Source: Alteromonas sp. KUL49
GTDB lineage: Bacteria; Pseudomonadota; Gammaproteobacteria; Enterobacterales; Alteromonadaceae
Length of the DNA: 64,000 nt
Assembly (NCBI RefSeq): GCF_006538345.1
Contig: NZ_BJKL01000003.1
Span: 62,001-126,000, forward strand
Direction: 5' to 3'
Shown: positions 39,842-48,088 of the stretch, piece by piece
How the letters are laid out: each line of letters opens with the position of its first letter
Numbering within the stretch: position 1 is the stretch's first letter
Position numbers and translations under genes: made by a program
Notes under the pieces: model-generated
What the model was told of the DNA's origin: nothing
Databases searched by the model: none
What the model saw: only the letters and a program-made list of their open reading frames with translations

Positions 39842-40417
39842 TTAACTATCGATTTGGCTAACCAAATTTTCTAAAGCATTTTCAACAGCCAATTGAGTGA
39901 GTGACTTTCCATTTTCAGTAGAGCCAGATGTCTGGTACACGGACATACTGTGAAACCCAACAGACTCATAAACCCTATCGAATACGCGAATCTTTATTGC
40001 AGCCACAACAAAATCGCTCTGAGATTCATGGTAGTTAACGCCAGCCTCCATTAGAAGCGCCAACGGGTAGGATACTGCTGCAACTGCAGCACCAGAGCTC
40101 GCTTTTTGCCGATTTGGAAAATAATCAATCACTTCAAATTTTAACAATGAGACTTGAGTCTCATCTGGCCACCCAGTAATTTCAGCTAGCTTGTATGAGA
40201 GATAGTCAATTACTGCAGGTCTGAAGCCTGAGTCTCTATGTTTGAAGATTGGCGGACAATTCACGGGGCAAGGTTTAAACTCCTTGTCCTCAACAGAGCG
40301 GCTGTCTACCAAATGAATTCTCGGCGCATTTAATGGAGGCGTCGGACCAAGCGTATAGGTTTCAATATAAGCGCATGAGGTGCATGTTAACAGTAAAGCA
40401 AGTATTAAATTTTTCAT
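39842..40417 (-). CDS. cassette lipoprotein, unknown function
   Basis: 191 residues with a lipoprotein signal ending in CTSC (Cys15). A Pro-rich stretch with CPVNCPP follows. Near the middle, AAVAAVSYPLALLMEAGVNY is a short hydrophobic patch, then a soluble end. It is the last gene of the array, downstream of the degenerate attC at 40463. No homologous family is recognised. Confidence 0.75.
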   Translation of the reverse strand: MKNLILALLLTCTSCAYIETYTLGPTPPLNAPRIHLVDSRSVEDKEFKPCPVNCPPIFKHRDSGFRPAVIDYLSYKLAEITGWPDETQVSLLKFEVIDYFPNRQKASSGAAVAAVSYPLALLMEAGVNYHESQSDFVVAAIKIRVFDRVYESVGFHSMSVYQTSGSTENGKSLTQLAVENALENLVSQIDS

Positions 40418-40462
40418 TTAGGCCTTCCGAGCGTATTGTTCGATTTTTCCTTTTGAGGAATA

Positions 40463-40566
40463 GTACCAAGTTAAGCGACAACAGCGAGTTCCAATAATAG
40501 CGAAGCCGTATTGTTTTTGACTCAGCAGCTAGAGTAGGGGTTGTGACTTAAACGCTTTGCTATATG
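40463..40566 (-). repeat. attC site, degenerate family A
   Basis: ACCAAGTTAAGCGAC opens it and GTGACTTAAACGCTTTGCTA closes it. The central AATAGCGAAGCCG block is kept. The terminal GTTA reads GCTA, so it may be inactive. Confidence 0.65.
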
Positions 40567-40658
40567 TCACAGGCCAACACTCTGTTTTATTCGCCACGGC
40601 TCGAGTTAGTTTGATTTGGAGATAATTTCCATGAGAAAGGCTCCAGCATCTCAGTCAC

Positions 40659-41135
40659 TTACTGATTATCTTCGTTGAAATACCAGAATAATCTTTTTAA
40701 ATCTTGTTCTGGAATATAATTTGGGTTTTCGCTAAGCCGCTTGATACTGGTAGTGTTGGCGTCTCTATTTTCTATATATAGAGGAAAATAAAAAGAGCAA
40801 AAATTTAATTGTGTGTTTCTCATAAACGTAAACAAGTAACTTTGACCGATTTCAAAGTTCCCTAAAAATTCACTGTCTTCAAACGTTATAGTCTGTTCGC
40901 CAGTAATGTCCCCTTTAAATGAATGGAAAATTTTTACGGTATAATTGTATGTTCTACGTCTTTCTGCGGTTTGAGTAAAATGACCACTCATGATCATTCC
41001 AAACACTACGTCAGAAGCTGCCGAATAATGGTCTTCAGGTTTTATATCCTCGTTTATCTTACCATTGATTTCGCATTCCCATGCGAAAGCATTAAATGGC
41101 AGTGTTAATAAAAACAAAACTTTAATCAATTTCAT
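40659..41135 (-). CDS. cassette-encoded secreted protein, unknown function
   Basis: 158 residues from the ATG at 41135. The signal peptide ends at FAWEC. The segment SAASDVVFGMIMSG ... YTVKIFHSFKGDITGEQTITFED ... FEIGQSYLFTFMRN is the pattern of small secreted OB/TIMP-like proteins that begin with a Cys after the signal. That fold is a guess. It begins right after the attC at 41144. Confidence 0.75.
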   Translation of the reverse strand: MKLIKVLFLLTLPFNAFAWECEINGKINEDIKPEDHYSAASDVVFGMIMSGHFTQTAERRRTYNYTVKIFHSFKGDITGEQTITFEDSEFLGNFEIGQSYLFTFMRNTQLNFCSFYFPLYIENRDANTTSIKRLSENPNYIPEQDLKRLFWYFNEDNQ

Positions 41136-41143
41136 TGCAGGTA

Positions 41144-41219
41144 CCAAACATTAAGTTAGCGGCAAAAGTACAATGCGAAAATTGAGAAGCCGTGTCATAT
41201 CTCAAATATTTTGTTAAGG
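41144..41219 (-). repeat. attC site, short
   Basis: A roughly 76-base site with ACATTAAGTTAGCGGC at one end and ATATTTTGTTAAGG at the other. It keeps the family A core ACAATGCGAAAATTG. Confidence 0.75.
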
Positions 41220-41221
41220 CT

Positions 41222-41650
41222 TCAAATCTTGAGACCGCTTTTTTCATTTAAACACGCCACTAATAAATGAAATCCTTTGAGTTGCTCAGTGACTGATAGA
41301 AATATTTTACCGTCATCACCATACAAATGAAGAACTTGTGTACTTACGACATGTTGAACTTTTTTAACTGAAGCCCAATCAACACTAAAAGTTTTAACAC
41401 CTCTTTTAATAGTAATATTATCTTCTGACAGTGTAATGGTGGCATTCATATAAGGAAGAGTTCTTAGACCGTGAACAGTCATATAGAGATTTCCTCCACC
41501 TAACAGTGCTGCCGCTAGAAACATCGAAAACTCATACCTTTCATACCATATTGGTATGAATAAGCACCAAAGAGCTATACAAAACATGATCGGCAAAAAC
41601 ACCCACCCAATGATCCTAATCCAATAAAGGGTGAGATAGTTGAACATCAT
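41222..41650 (-). CDS. cassette membrane protein with PH-like C-terminal domain
   Basis: 142 residues: two membrane helices (about residues 10-32 and 42-60) and then a C-terminal strand-rich domain, ITLSEDNITIKRGVKTFSVDWASVKKVQHV, which looks like the bacterial PH-type fold found in similar membrane proteins. The function is unknown. Confidence 0.72.
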   Translation of the reverse strand: MMFNYLTLYWIRIIGWVFLPIMFCIALWCLFIPIWYERYEFSMFLAAALLGGGNLYMTVHGLRTLPYMNATITLSEDNITIKRGVKTFSVDWASVKKVQHVVSTQVLHLYGDDGKIFLSVTEQLKGFHLLVACLNEKSGLKI

Positions 41651-41658
41651 CCATGAAC

Positions 41659-41768
41659 TTGCTCCTAAATTCCCGCATGAGCGGTTAACAACAGTTGGTC
41701 AACACTGTGCAGTGAAGTAGCAAGTAGCCAATTACTATACGTCCGTTTCTCTGTACGTTTGTTATGTG
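41659..41768 (-). repeat. probable divergent attC site
   Basis: It occupies the gap between two minus-strand cassette genes. GCGGTTAACAAC lies inside and CGTTTGTTATG closes it as an R''-type box. Its sequence differs from the main families, and it is called partly on position. Confidence 0.5.
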
Positions 41769-41773
41769 TGGTC

Positions 41774-42157
41774 TTAATTGTATGTATCCAGCAATTCATA
41801 AGCTATTTTTTGATGTTCGGGACTCAAAATAGTTGTTTCAGATAAAGACTGAATCACACGAAGTTCTTTTTCCTTACGTATTTTGCCTCTACCTACTATT
41901 TTCAGGAATTCTTTGAAGCCCCTATTTTGGTATGCTTCTAATGGAGGTAGACCGAGTTCTTGAAGTTCAGAGCTTAGTTTGTCTTGCTGCATCTTTTTCA
42001 ACCCTGAGCAAGCTTCTAAAGCGTCGCTGGCCACCATACGGATTGAGGTAAGTGAAAGTTTGGCTAGTGCCGAATGGGAGAAAGTATCATTCTCGGTATC
42101 TGAGGATTTAAATACGTGAGATACAAATCCAATTAAGAGTTCTTTTTCTGATTTCAC
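41774..42157 (-). CDS. cassette-encoded soluble protein, unknown function
   Basis: 127 residues, all-helical in appearance and charged (GRGKIRKEKELRVIQSL), without a signal peptide or membrane segment, so probably cytoplasmic. It begins close to the attC at 42163. No family is recognised. Confidence 0.7.
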   Translation of the reverse strand: MKSEKELLIGFVSHVFKSSDTENDTFSHSALAKLSLTSIRMVASDALEACSGLKKMQQDKLSSELQELGLPPLEAYQNRGFKEFLKIVGRGKIRKEKELRVIQSLSETTILSPEHQKIAYELLDTYN

Positions 42158-42162
42158 TGAGG

Positions 42163-42272
42163 TACCTAACTAAACTAAGGAACTTTAATACAACACGAAA
42201 ATAGCGAAATCGCTGCGCGTTTGCTTTACAGTGATTGCCTTTAACAATTTCGATTCAAGCACTTGTTATGCG
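42163..42272 (-). repeat. attC site
   Basis: CCTAACTAAACTAAGGAAC opens and CAAGCACTTGTTATGCG closes it; the middle has ACGAAAATAGCGAAATCGCT, an imperfect hairpin. Confidence 0.75.
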
Positions 42273-42913
42273 CCATTTCCAAATAAGACCTCTGATTGTG
42301 GCAGCTTTTTCATTTTTCTTGATTCTGAGATCGAATTACGGACAAATAAAACCTGCTCTTCTGGCGTTAGAGTAATCATATTGTTTACAAAAGTTTTGAC
42401 GGATAGTGCCCAGTCTCTATTGTCTGAGCATTCTATGACATCTGTGAAATATTTAGCAGCCTGACGATATTCAAGAGCATGCAAGCATGCCATACCTTTG
42501 TTTAGGCTCGTCCATATGTTTTGCCTATCACCAACAGTGTTTTCTAGGATAAAGTTTTTGGCGTCTAGTGGAACAGAAAGTGCCTCTCTGAAAGCGACAA
42601 CTTTCATTTTTGCTTTTTCAGCTAACTCTAGAGCCTGTTGAAAAAATGATTCTTCACACTCAAATTCTACAAAATCACTTTCTCGGTAACATAAATCGAA
42701 GGCAAAATCGCTTTTAGGATACCATTGCCAGTTAATTCCAGTATTGAGATAAGTGTCTTTAGACCAACTAGACGGCTGAAATTCAACGATAGAAATCCAC
42801 CACCCATTGTCATCAAACCAGATTCTAGATTGCCCTTTTCTCGTCAAACCGTTCGGTTTTAAAATTTCTCTGGCAGCTTTGTTGATTAACTTACTATGTA
42901 TTGGTGTTGCCAT
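42266..42913 (-). CDS. cassette-encoded DUF4304-like protein
   Basis: 215 residues, soluble. LINKAAREILKPNGLTRKG followed by RIWFDDNGWWISIVEFQPSSW resembles DUF4304 proteins, whose function is unknown. The C-terminal about 80 residues are helical. The stop lies inside the attC at 42163. The family call is from memory of the pattern. Confidence 0.75.
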   Translation of the reverse strand: MATPIHSKLINKAAREILKPNGLTRKGQSRIWFDDNGWWISIVEFQPSSWSKDTYLNTGINWQWYPKSDFAFDLCYRESDFVEFECEESFFQQALELAEKAKMKVVAFREALSVPLDAKNFILENTVGDRQNIWTSLNKGMACLHALEYRQAAKYFTDVIECSDNRDWALSVKTFVNNMITLTPEEQVLFVRNSISESRKMKKLPQSEVLFGNGA

Positions 42914-42922
42914 TTATCCCTC

Positions 42923-43004
42923 TTGGCGCATAGCGGTAAGTAGTATTGTATTTTTGCCTTAGCGACTCAAGCAATTGGATACGAATCGAGCGTTTTGTTA
43001 GGTT
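42923..43004 (-). repeat. attC site, short divergent
   Basis: GGCGCATAGCGGTAAG opens and GAGCGTTTTGTTAGG closes it. The latter is a canonical family A end, and the stop codon of the following frame lies within it. Confidence 0.65.
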
Positions 43005-43481
43005 GTCTTCTCTCTTACGACTACCGTTTGTATGTCTTTAAATGACGTTAAGTTCCCAACTAATATGACCTCATTTTTATAGTAAAACTCGCAATTGGGC
43101 AATTCTGGTGTCTGATGGTCCCAAGTTTCGTTACCGTTTTTCCTTGTATGAGCCGTGTGTCTGATAGCCTCCATGTGAAATTTGAAGGTTACCAAATTCG
43201 TCTGAAATGCTAGCAGAGCTGTTTAGATCTAAAGACACATACATGGCAATGGAATTGACTTCCCCGAAGCATTGAAAAGTGACTCCTTTTATTGGCGAGT
43301 TTGATGAATCGACAAAGATAAAAGTGTAGGTTCTGCTGGGAGATGCACCGTGCCAAAATACCTCGTGTTCACTATCGGATGGAAAAGATGTACAGCCATT
43401 TAATAAGAATATTAATAAGAGTGAAAAGGTAACGTTGTATACAGACAATTGCGATTTAAGCACCTTTAAAAGCTCAATCAT
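42998..43481 (-). pseudogene. cassette lipoprotein, frameshifted
   Basis: The first frame (from 43481) encodes a lipoprotein signal ending in LLNGC and about 95 further residues to SHGGYQTHGSYKEKR, then stops. A second frame ending at 42998 picks up directly as NGNETWDHQTPELPNCEF and runs to the attC. Removing one A from the A5 run near 43136 joins them into one protein of about 160 residues (ASYKENGNETWD). The first ATG overlaps the stop of the upstream membrane protein gene, so the two share a cassette. Confidence 0.7.
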
Positions 43482-43932
43482 CTTCGGGCAACCTCAAAAG
43501 CGTTAGAAATGCTTTTAATAGTCCCCATCCGACGCAAAGAACACCGCTCAACAGCAAAAAACTCAGCCATAAATATTGGTTGTCATGAAGTTGACCTGCT
43601 TGATCCATAAAAGGTGCTGCCGCAATTACCATAATTAAACCCATTGCAAAGAAGCCCGCAGCCTCTAAGTAGGGTTTTTGCCCGTTGTTGAGATTAAGCA
43701 CAACTGACAGTTTAGAATGAAAAATGCTGGACGGGTTTATCATCCTTCTTGCCAGTTGTAGGAGCAGTGAGCGAGCAGACAGGAAAATAGTGACTAGAGC
43801 AATACCAAACACATAGGTTGGGGAATCAAATCCAGTAAAATATTTTTCATTGTTTCCAATTGACACGAGACACCAGTAGGCAAGCACTATTGATAAAAGT
43901 AGGGAACATAACTGGGTTAATACTTTTCTCAT
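43474..43932 (-). CDS. cassette membrane protein, unknown function
   Basis: 152 residues with four hydrophobic segments (about 5-25, 38-58, 90-108, 120-142), so a four-helix inner-membrane protein. Its last codons overlap the start of the lipoprotein frame downstream. A two-gene cassette of membrane protein plus lipoprotein suggests that they work together. Confidence 0.72.
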   Translation of the reverse strand: MRKVLTQLCSLLLSIVLAYWCLVSIGNNEKYFTGFDSPTYVFGIALVTIFLSARSLLLQLARRMINPSSIFHSKLSVVLNLNNGQKPYLEAAGFFAMGLIMVIAAAPFMDQAGQLHDNQYLWLSFLLLSGVLCVGWGLLKAFLTLLRLPEDD

Positions 43933-43959
43933 CTATTACTACTTAATTCATCCTTGATT

Positions 43960-44066
43960 GAACATTACACACAGCTGAGTAGTGAAAGTGCGAACCAAAA
44001 ATAGTTGAGCCCCACTGAGTTTGTGTTCCAACGAACCGCGTCGCGACTTTGAAGCTTTATTGGTTG
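43960..44066 (-). repeat. probable degenerate attC site
   Basis: It fills the gap between two cassette genes. AGTGAAAGTGCGAACC and AAATAGTTGAGCCCCACTG echo family A arms. The terminal boxes are imperfect (ACATTACAC and TTGGTTGTC). Confidence 0.5.
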
Positions 44067-44455
44067 TCAAAAAGCTGCTTTACTTTTTGGCTTTTAAAAA
44101 GATATGCAACTATTAGACATGGGGCAAGTAATGCGAATGGTAAATAGACCAAGTCCTCCTTGGCAATGTATGGTAAGGCGAAAATGCTTAACAGTGCGAC
44201 GGAATAAAATTCCCTAGAATATTTCCAACAGCGAATCAATAACAAACCTGCTATTGGAAGAGTGCTTCCAATGAATATTAGCCAGATGCCCAAATCATTT
44301 TCCCAAATTTCTTCAAAGCCCATAACTTGTCCCTGATAAGAAAAATTTCCCATAAACCCAGGAACTGTAGCTTTGAAGAGAAATAAAATACAAAACACTG
44401 CGTGTCCAACTATGAATTTCATTAGCAAAGGCATTTTCTTATATGTTTCAATCAT
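44057..44455 (-). CDS. cassette membrane protein, unknown function
   Basis: 132 residues, about four membrane helices (residues 12-30, 52-72, 80-95, 100-120) with a Lys-rich C-terminal tail, FKSQKVKQLF. No family is recognised. Confidence 0.7.
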   Translation of the reverse strand: MIETYKKMPLLMKFIVGHAVFCILFLFKATVPGFMGNFSYQGQVMGFEEIWENDLGIWLIFIGSTLPIAGLLLIRCWKYSREFYSVALLSIFALPYIAKEDLVYLPFALLAPCLIVAYLFKSQKVKQLFDNQ

Positions 44456-44461
44456 GTTCCG

Positions 44462-44504
44462 ATATCTAACTTCTAATTAAGAGGCACAGGTGCCTGAGTT
44501 ACGG
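44462..44504 (-). repeat. possible very short attC embedded in the 3' end of a gene
   Basis: In minus-strand reading, GTAACTCAGGCACC-TGTGCCT ends in AGAAGTTAGAT, an R'-type box. The AGGCAC/GTGCCT hairpin lies between the boxes. The last codons of the upstream gene run through it. At about 43 bases it would be an unusually small site. Confidence 0.35.
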
Positions 44505-45056
44505 AAAGTGAAGTGCGTGTCTCTGCTTTTTGGTTTGGTAACCATACTTTTATCTGGCATTTAGCCGATTGAATTCCAAATGAAAAACTTCCGACTTTTG
44601 GAGGAAAAGGTAATTCAACTTTATATTGATTATTTAACGCTACTTTCAAAGTGGCGTCTTTCCAATCAAATTGAACAGAAAGGTCTGATAGCTGAGAAAA
44701 CTCCTCTATCGCTGAACTTTCATGTACAACTTTCTTATCATTTACCCACATCTCCATTCCCATAACAATATTTTGCTGAAATTCGAGTGTTCCATAAAAC
44801 CAAAAAGAATTTTAAATTTTTGAGCTTTGTCTGAAAAAACAAAATTAACACCTGGAGGGAATGTGTCACTGTTCCGAACTTTTTCTAGCTGAAAGCTGAA
44901 TGTAGCCTCACTGTATAGATTAGTGTCAATGGTTATTACACTCGTTTCACCAGCATCTACATCCACGTACACAACAAGCTCTTCTGAAAATAGATTAAAT
45001 GAGGTAAGCAAAAGAAACACCGCAATCGCTTTCAAAATTAACACTGGATTATTCAT
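44473..45056 (-). pseudogene. cassette-encoded secreted beta-rich protein, frameshifted
   Basis: The first frame (from 45056) has a signal peptide (LLTSFNLFSEE) and about 80 residues, ending out of frame after KFKILFG. A second frame ends at 44473. Adding one T to the T5 run opposite 44802-44806 joins them as KILFWFYGTLEFQQNIVMG. The joined protein of about 194 residues reads as two short strand-rich domains and would be periplasmic. It lies 20 bases after the next gene, so both share a cassette. Confidence 0.7.
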
Positions 45057-45076
45057 AGTTGTGATCTTGCCGTTTG

Positions 45077-45457
45077 CTACGTGCCATTACGCCAAGTAAT
45101 CTCTGCATTTGGAAAGTTGATAGTTAACTGATTAGTGACTTCTAGAGAAACCTGGTATTCAATATCTGGTTTAGCATAAACAAGTATATCCTTTACTGGG
45201 CATTGGTCGTTGGCAAGTATTGTAATGAGTTTATCCAGTGTTACTGTTTTACCTTTTCGCCGAATCAAGCTATCGTCGATTATATATATTGATTCTTCAA
45301 TACAGATATCATCTCTATGACAGTAAGCGGGGCAGTCTGTCTTTTCTCCATCTGAGACGACTAACGCCTTTTCAGGACTGTCATCCATGCTGAGCGCGAA
45401 AAACAGAATCAAGATTAACAAGATACTCAATAAACCCATTTGTGCTTGATTGTTCAT
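45077..45457 (-). CDS. cassette-encoded ExbD-like small membrane protein
   Basis: 126 residues: one N-terminal membrane helix (LLSILLILILFFALSM), then a periplasmic domain. The stretch KTVTLDKLITILANDQ...VKDILVYAKPDIEYQVSLEV has the order of ExbD/TolR periplasmic domains (Leu-rich helix, VxIxAxxxxxY strand, helix). No ExbB is present. The similarity is suggestive only. CPAYCHRDDICIEES adds four Cys not usual for ExbD. Confidence 0.65.
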   Translation of the reverse strand: MNNQAQMGLLSILLILILFFALSMDDSPEKALVVSDGEKTDCPAYCHRDDICIEESIYIIDDSLIRRKGKTVTLDKLITILANDQCPVKDILVYAKPDIEYQVSLEVTNQLTINFPNAEITWRNGT

Positions 45458-45487
45458 CGTATTCTCCGTGTTTCATTCGTATTTACA

Positions 45488-45595
45488 CCTAACTTTTAAA
45501 TAAGGGGCGATAACGCGTAGGGCATAATAGCAAAGCGGCCCCAGGTGTTAGCGTCCCAGCGAACGTAGTGTGTGGCCTGATCTTCTTGTTAGGTG
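45488..45595 (-). repeat. attC site, family C
   Basis: AACTTTTAAATAAGGGGCG opens and TCTTCTTGTTAGGTG closes it, with GCATAATAGCAAAGCGGCCC in the middle. It closely matches the site at 56707. Confidence 0.85.
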
Positions 45596-45598
45596 CCA

Positions 45599-46154
45599 TC
45601 AATTCAATCCAAAAGCTAATTCGAATAGGTTGAGAACACTTGGTATATCCCAAGCCCATTTACCTTGTGAAAAGAAATAGCGTGTTGCTACCATATAAAG
45701 CAGACCAAAGAGAACCCATACTGCTATTTTGAATGCCATGAGCTTCTCATCAGATACAAAGCGCCTTTCTGCCCTTTTTGTGAGTTCTGCGTTTACAGCG
45801 ATTGCATTCAGACTTGTTATTAAAATAATGAAGCCTGTGTATTTGGACACTACTTCTGGAGTTTTGTAGTCGATTATCGCTAACCAGCAAACTAAAAAAA
45901 ACCATCCCGAATGGGCCAACTATTTCATAATTAGTCTCTTTTTTATCGTCGCCAAAAGACCAGTATTGCATGTATAGTTGGTTAGTTTGAAAGTAGTATA
46001 TGGCTCCAATAAATCCCGCAATAAGTAATGATTGGGCCCTTTGAGCGTCACTGGAAAAATCGAAAGTGAATAGCATCAACACAAATGCGATGAGCAAGAA
46101 TGCAAGATGGAAAAATTCTTTTATGTTAAACAGTGACTCAGACTTCATTGGCAT
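45599..46154 (-). pseudogene. cassette membrane protein, frameshifted at an 8-base homopolymer
   Basis: The frame from 46154 gives two membrane helices and leaves frame after GPFGMVFF; a second frame continues as VCWLAIIDYKTPEVVSKYTGF and two more helices to LFELAFGLN. The switch falls exactly on A8 at 45894-45901. The joined product is a membrane protein of about 185 residues with at least four helices. No family is recognised. Confidence 0.75.
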
Positions 46155-46262
46155 CTAATACTAAGCTAAGGGGCAAAAGCAGAATGCGAGAATAGCGGAG
46201 CTGCATTGTGTATTTGTCCTAGCAGCCCGCGCAGCGGGTAGCGACGTAAGCGTTTTGGCAGA
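46154..46262 (-). repeat. attC site, family A with altered R'' box
   Basis: TAATACTAAGCTAAGGGGC opens it and GCGCAGCGGGTAGCGACG is present, but the closing GTTTTGTTA reads GTTTTGGCA. Confidence 0.8.
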
Positions 46263-46264
46263 AA

Positions 46265-46657
46265 TCATTGCCCACCACAGCGAGCAGAGTCTATTTTCAT
46301 ATTAGTGTGATAGCCTTCTTGCCTGTCAGGTGCAGCCATATCAAAATTGATTGTTTTTCCTGCGTTTAATTGACCCCTTAGCGTGGGAGTTGAACAAACA
46401 AACGCTAGTATGACTGGTTTGTAGTAAGATGCTTTTTCTGGCAGTCCAATAGCATCAATTTTAATCACGATGCTTTGCTGTTGTATCGAATGATACTTCA
46501 GTTCTGTTTCTACGCCCTCAATGCCAAATACTGTATTTTGAATTAAATATGATAGCACTTCTTCGTTTTTAGTATCTCTGTAGTGATAGTAGATAAGTGA
46601 GGTAATGAATGTCAGAGCGTATATGCCAAACTTTAAGAGCTTTCTATCCTTGCGCAC
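46265..46657 (-). CDS. cassette-encoded membrane-anchored protein, unknown function
   Basis: 130 residues: one N-terminal helix (FGIYALTFITSLIYY) and an extracytoplasmic domain with two Cys (VCSTP and SARCGGQ) that could pair. No family is recognised. Confidence 0.7.
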   Translation of the reverse strand: MRKDRKLLKFGIYALTFITSLIYYHYRDTKNEEVLSYLIQNTVFGIEGVETELKYHSIQQQSIVIKIDAIGLPEKASYYKPVILAFVCSTPTLRGQLNAGKTINFDMAAPDRQEGYHTNMKIDSARCGGQ

Positions 46658-46674
46658 TAATTTTTACTCCTGAA

Positions 46675-46786
46675 TTCTAACACCAAGCTAAGGGGCAAAT
46701 GTACAATGCGAAAATCGAGAAGCCGCATTGTGTATTTGTCCCATCAGCCCGCGTAGCGGGCTGTGACTTAAGTGTTTTGTTATTTT
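46675..46786 (-). repeat. attC site, family A
   Basis: TAACACCAAGCTAAGGGGC to CTTAAGTGTTTTGTTATT, with long paired arms around ACAATGCG/CGCATTGT and an inner CCCGCGTAGCGGG hairpin. Confidence 0.92.
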
Positions 46787-47236
46787 TCATTCCGAACTCC
46801 ACACAACCTCTGTTTCAATATCATGTTCTCCATACTGCATCGTTATTGTTTTTACTCCATTCTCTGATGTGTGAAATCTAAGGTATAAATAGTGGTCAAA
46901 ACAACCTTCTACCATTATGTTTTTGCTTCTTGGTCGGACTCTACCAATTTCTAAATCTTGGAACTCTGGCGGTAACCCATTTTCATGATGAACGTAATAT
47001 CCAGCATAAGGAAGATCTTCACGGGCAGAATATTTATCCATATCCTCAAATAGTTTTTTTAGTCTATCTTGGCTTAGTGATCTCACATAGTTTGCTGCTT
47101 CGGAATCCTTCATACAACCTCTGGAATCAGAGCTTAAAACAAAGCCGATAATGACAAAAATAGAAACAGCTATAGTTATAAAAATAGCTAGAACTGCAAA
47201 AACATTGATTAATAGATTTTTTAAAAATTTTAGCAT
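46787..47236 (-). CDS. cassette-encoded membrane-anchored protein, unknown function
   Basis: 149 residues: a long N-terminal helix (VFAVLAIFITIAVSIFVIIG) then an extracytoplasmic domain with charged and aromatic segments (YAGYYVHHENGLPPEF; FDHYLYLRFHTSENG). Two Cys may pair (RGCMKD and EGCFDH). No family is recognised. Confidence 0.7.
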   Translation of the reverse strand: MLKFLKNLLINVFAVLAIFITIAVSIFVIIGFVLSSDSRGCMKDSEAANYVRSLSQDRLKKLFEDMDKYSAREDLPYAGYYVHHENGLPPEFQDLEIGRVRPRSKNIMVEGCFDHYLYLRFHTSENGVKTITMQYGEHDIETEVVWSSE

Positions 47237-47246
47237 GGCTGATTAG

Positions 47247-47345
47247 GACATAATTTTTAAATAAGGGGGGCAGGCGCGAGGGCTAAAATGCGAGTCAGCC
47301 CACGTGTATGTGTCACAGCGAACACATTGAGTGTCTTAATTTTTT
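47247..47345 (-). repeat. attC site, degenerate family C
   Basis: TAATTTTTAAATAAGGGGG opens it; GGGCTAAAATGCGAGTCAGCCC is the inner hairpin. The closing GTTA box is lost (GTGTCTTAATT). Confidence 0.65.
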
Positions 47346-47353
47346 TCAATGTT

Positions 47354-47770
47354 TCAATCCTTTGCGCCTTTTTCAATACGATCAGCTTGGATAACTATTG
47401 GTTCTGCATTCGATACTTTTTCTAATACGAGGAAAGGACCGCCAGAATACTTACCGTTACTTAAAGTAAAAAAGCTTCGCTGTTTACGGTTTTCATGACC
47501 TTTTAAATATAAATCAAAAAATATACGAGTAGAGTCACTACAAACCTGCTCTGTGACAATAATACTACTAGTAGCTTTCATTATTGCCTCTTCAATTTGC
47601 TGAGAAGTGGTACTACTGTTTATTTGCTCCAAACCAAGGTAGGTAGCTACATTGTCGTTTTTCCCTGAAGCCATGATGACTCTTTCATTTTCAGAGTAAT
47701 AACTAATACATTTGTTGTCTGCACAAGAACTAGTTAAGACTGAAGAAATTACTAGTAAAAATATTCTCAT
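47354..47770 (-). CDS. cassette lipoprotein, same family as the one at 55779
   Basis: 138 residues with a lipoprotein signal ending in TSSC (Cys16). Further along, TRIFFDLYLKG, then NGKYSGGPFLVLEK and VIQADRI align with IFFSLASEG, NSKYFAGPLSLLPK and VIQADKL in the cassette protein at 55779. The two are divergent members of one unnamed family. Confidence 0.75.
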   Translation of the reverse strand: MRIFLLVISSVLTSSCADNKCISYYSENERVIMASGKNDNVATYLGLEQINSSTTSQQIEEAIMKATSSIIVTEQVCSDSTRIFFDLYLKGHENRKQRSFFTLSNGKYSGGPFLVLEKVSNAEPIVIQADRIEKGAKD

Positions 47771-47786
47771 GGCTCACCAAAAAAAT

Positions 47787-47875
47787 AGTACTAAGCTTAG
47801 GAGCAAACGCACAATGTGACAATCGCGAAGCCGAATTGTGTTTTACCCTAGTTGCCCGTGCAGCGGGTTCCTTTG
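47787..47875 (-). repeat. truncated attC site
   Basis: TACTAAGCTTAGGAGC opens it and the family A middle continues to GTGCAGCGGGTTCC, but the closing GACTTAAGCGTTTTGTTA is absent. The 3' end of a small ORF runs into it. Confidence 0.6.
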
Positions 47876-47991
47876 AAACTCTCTATAAGTTCATAAGTTG
47901 CGAAAATGACCTCTGTATCATTACCATTATGGGTTTCGACACCCAATTTAGTGCCAATTATCTTGGCGTGAAAAACAGCAATCGATTTCAT
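47848..47991 (-). CDS. possible 47-residue cassette protein
   Basis: From the ATG at 47991, with AGGGA seven bases upstream. The last residues (TRCTGN) are encoded by the remnant attC arm. The same frame can be extended upstream to 48123, but that would read through the attC at 47998. No family is recognised. Confidence 0.45.
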   Translation of the reverse strand: MKSIAVFHAKIIGTKLGVETHNGNDTEVIFATYELIESFKGTRCTGN

Positions 47992-47997
47992 AAATTC

Positions 47998-48088
47998 CCT
48001 AGCGCACAACGCCTTAAAAAGTTGGCGGCTTGTTTGGTACAAAAAAGGTAACAGCTTCGCCAAGTCCGCGTGCTTTGACTTGTTAAGC
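47998..48088 (-). repeat. attC site
   Basis: CACAACGCCTTAAAAAG opens and CTTTGACTTGTTAAGC closes it. It resembles family B (AACGCCTT start) but is shorter and diverged. Confidence 0.6.
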
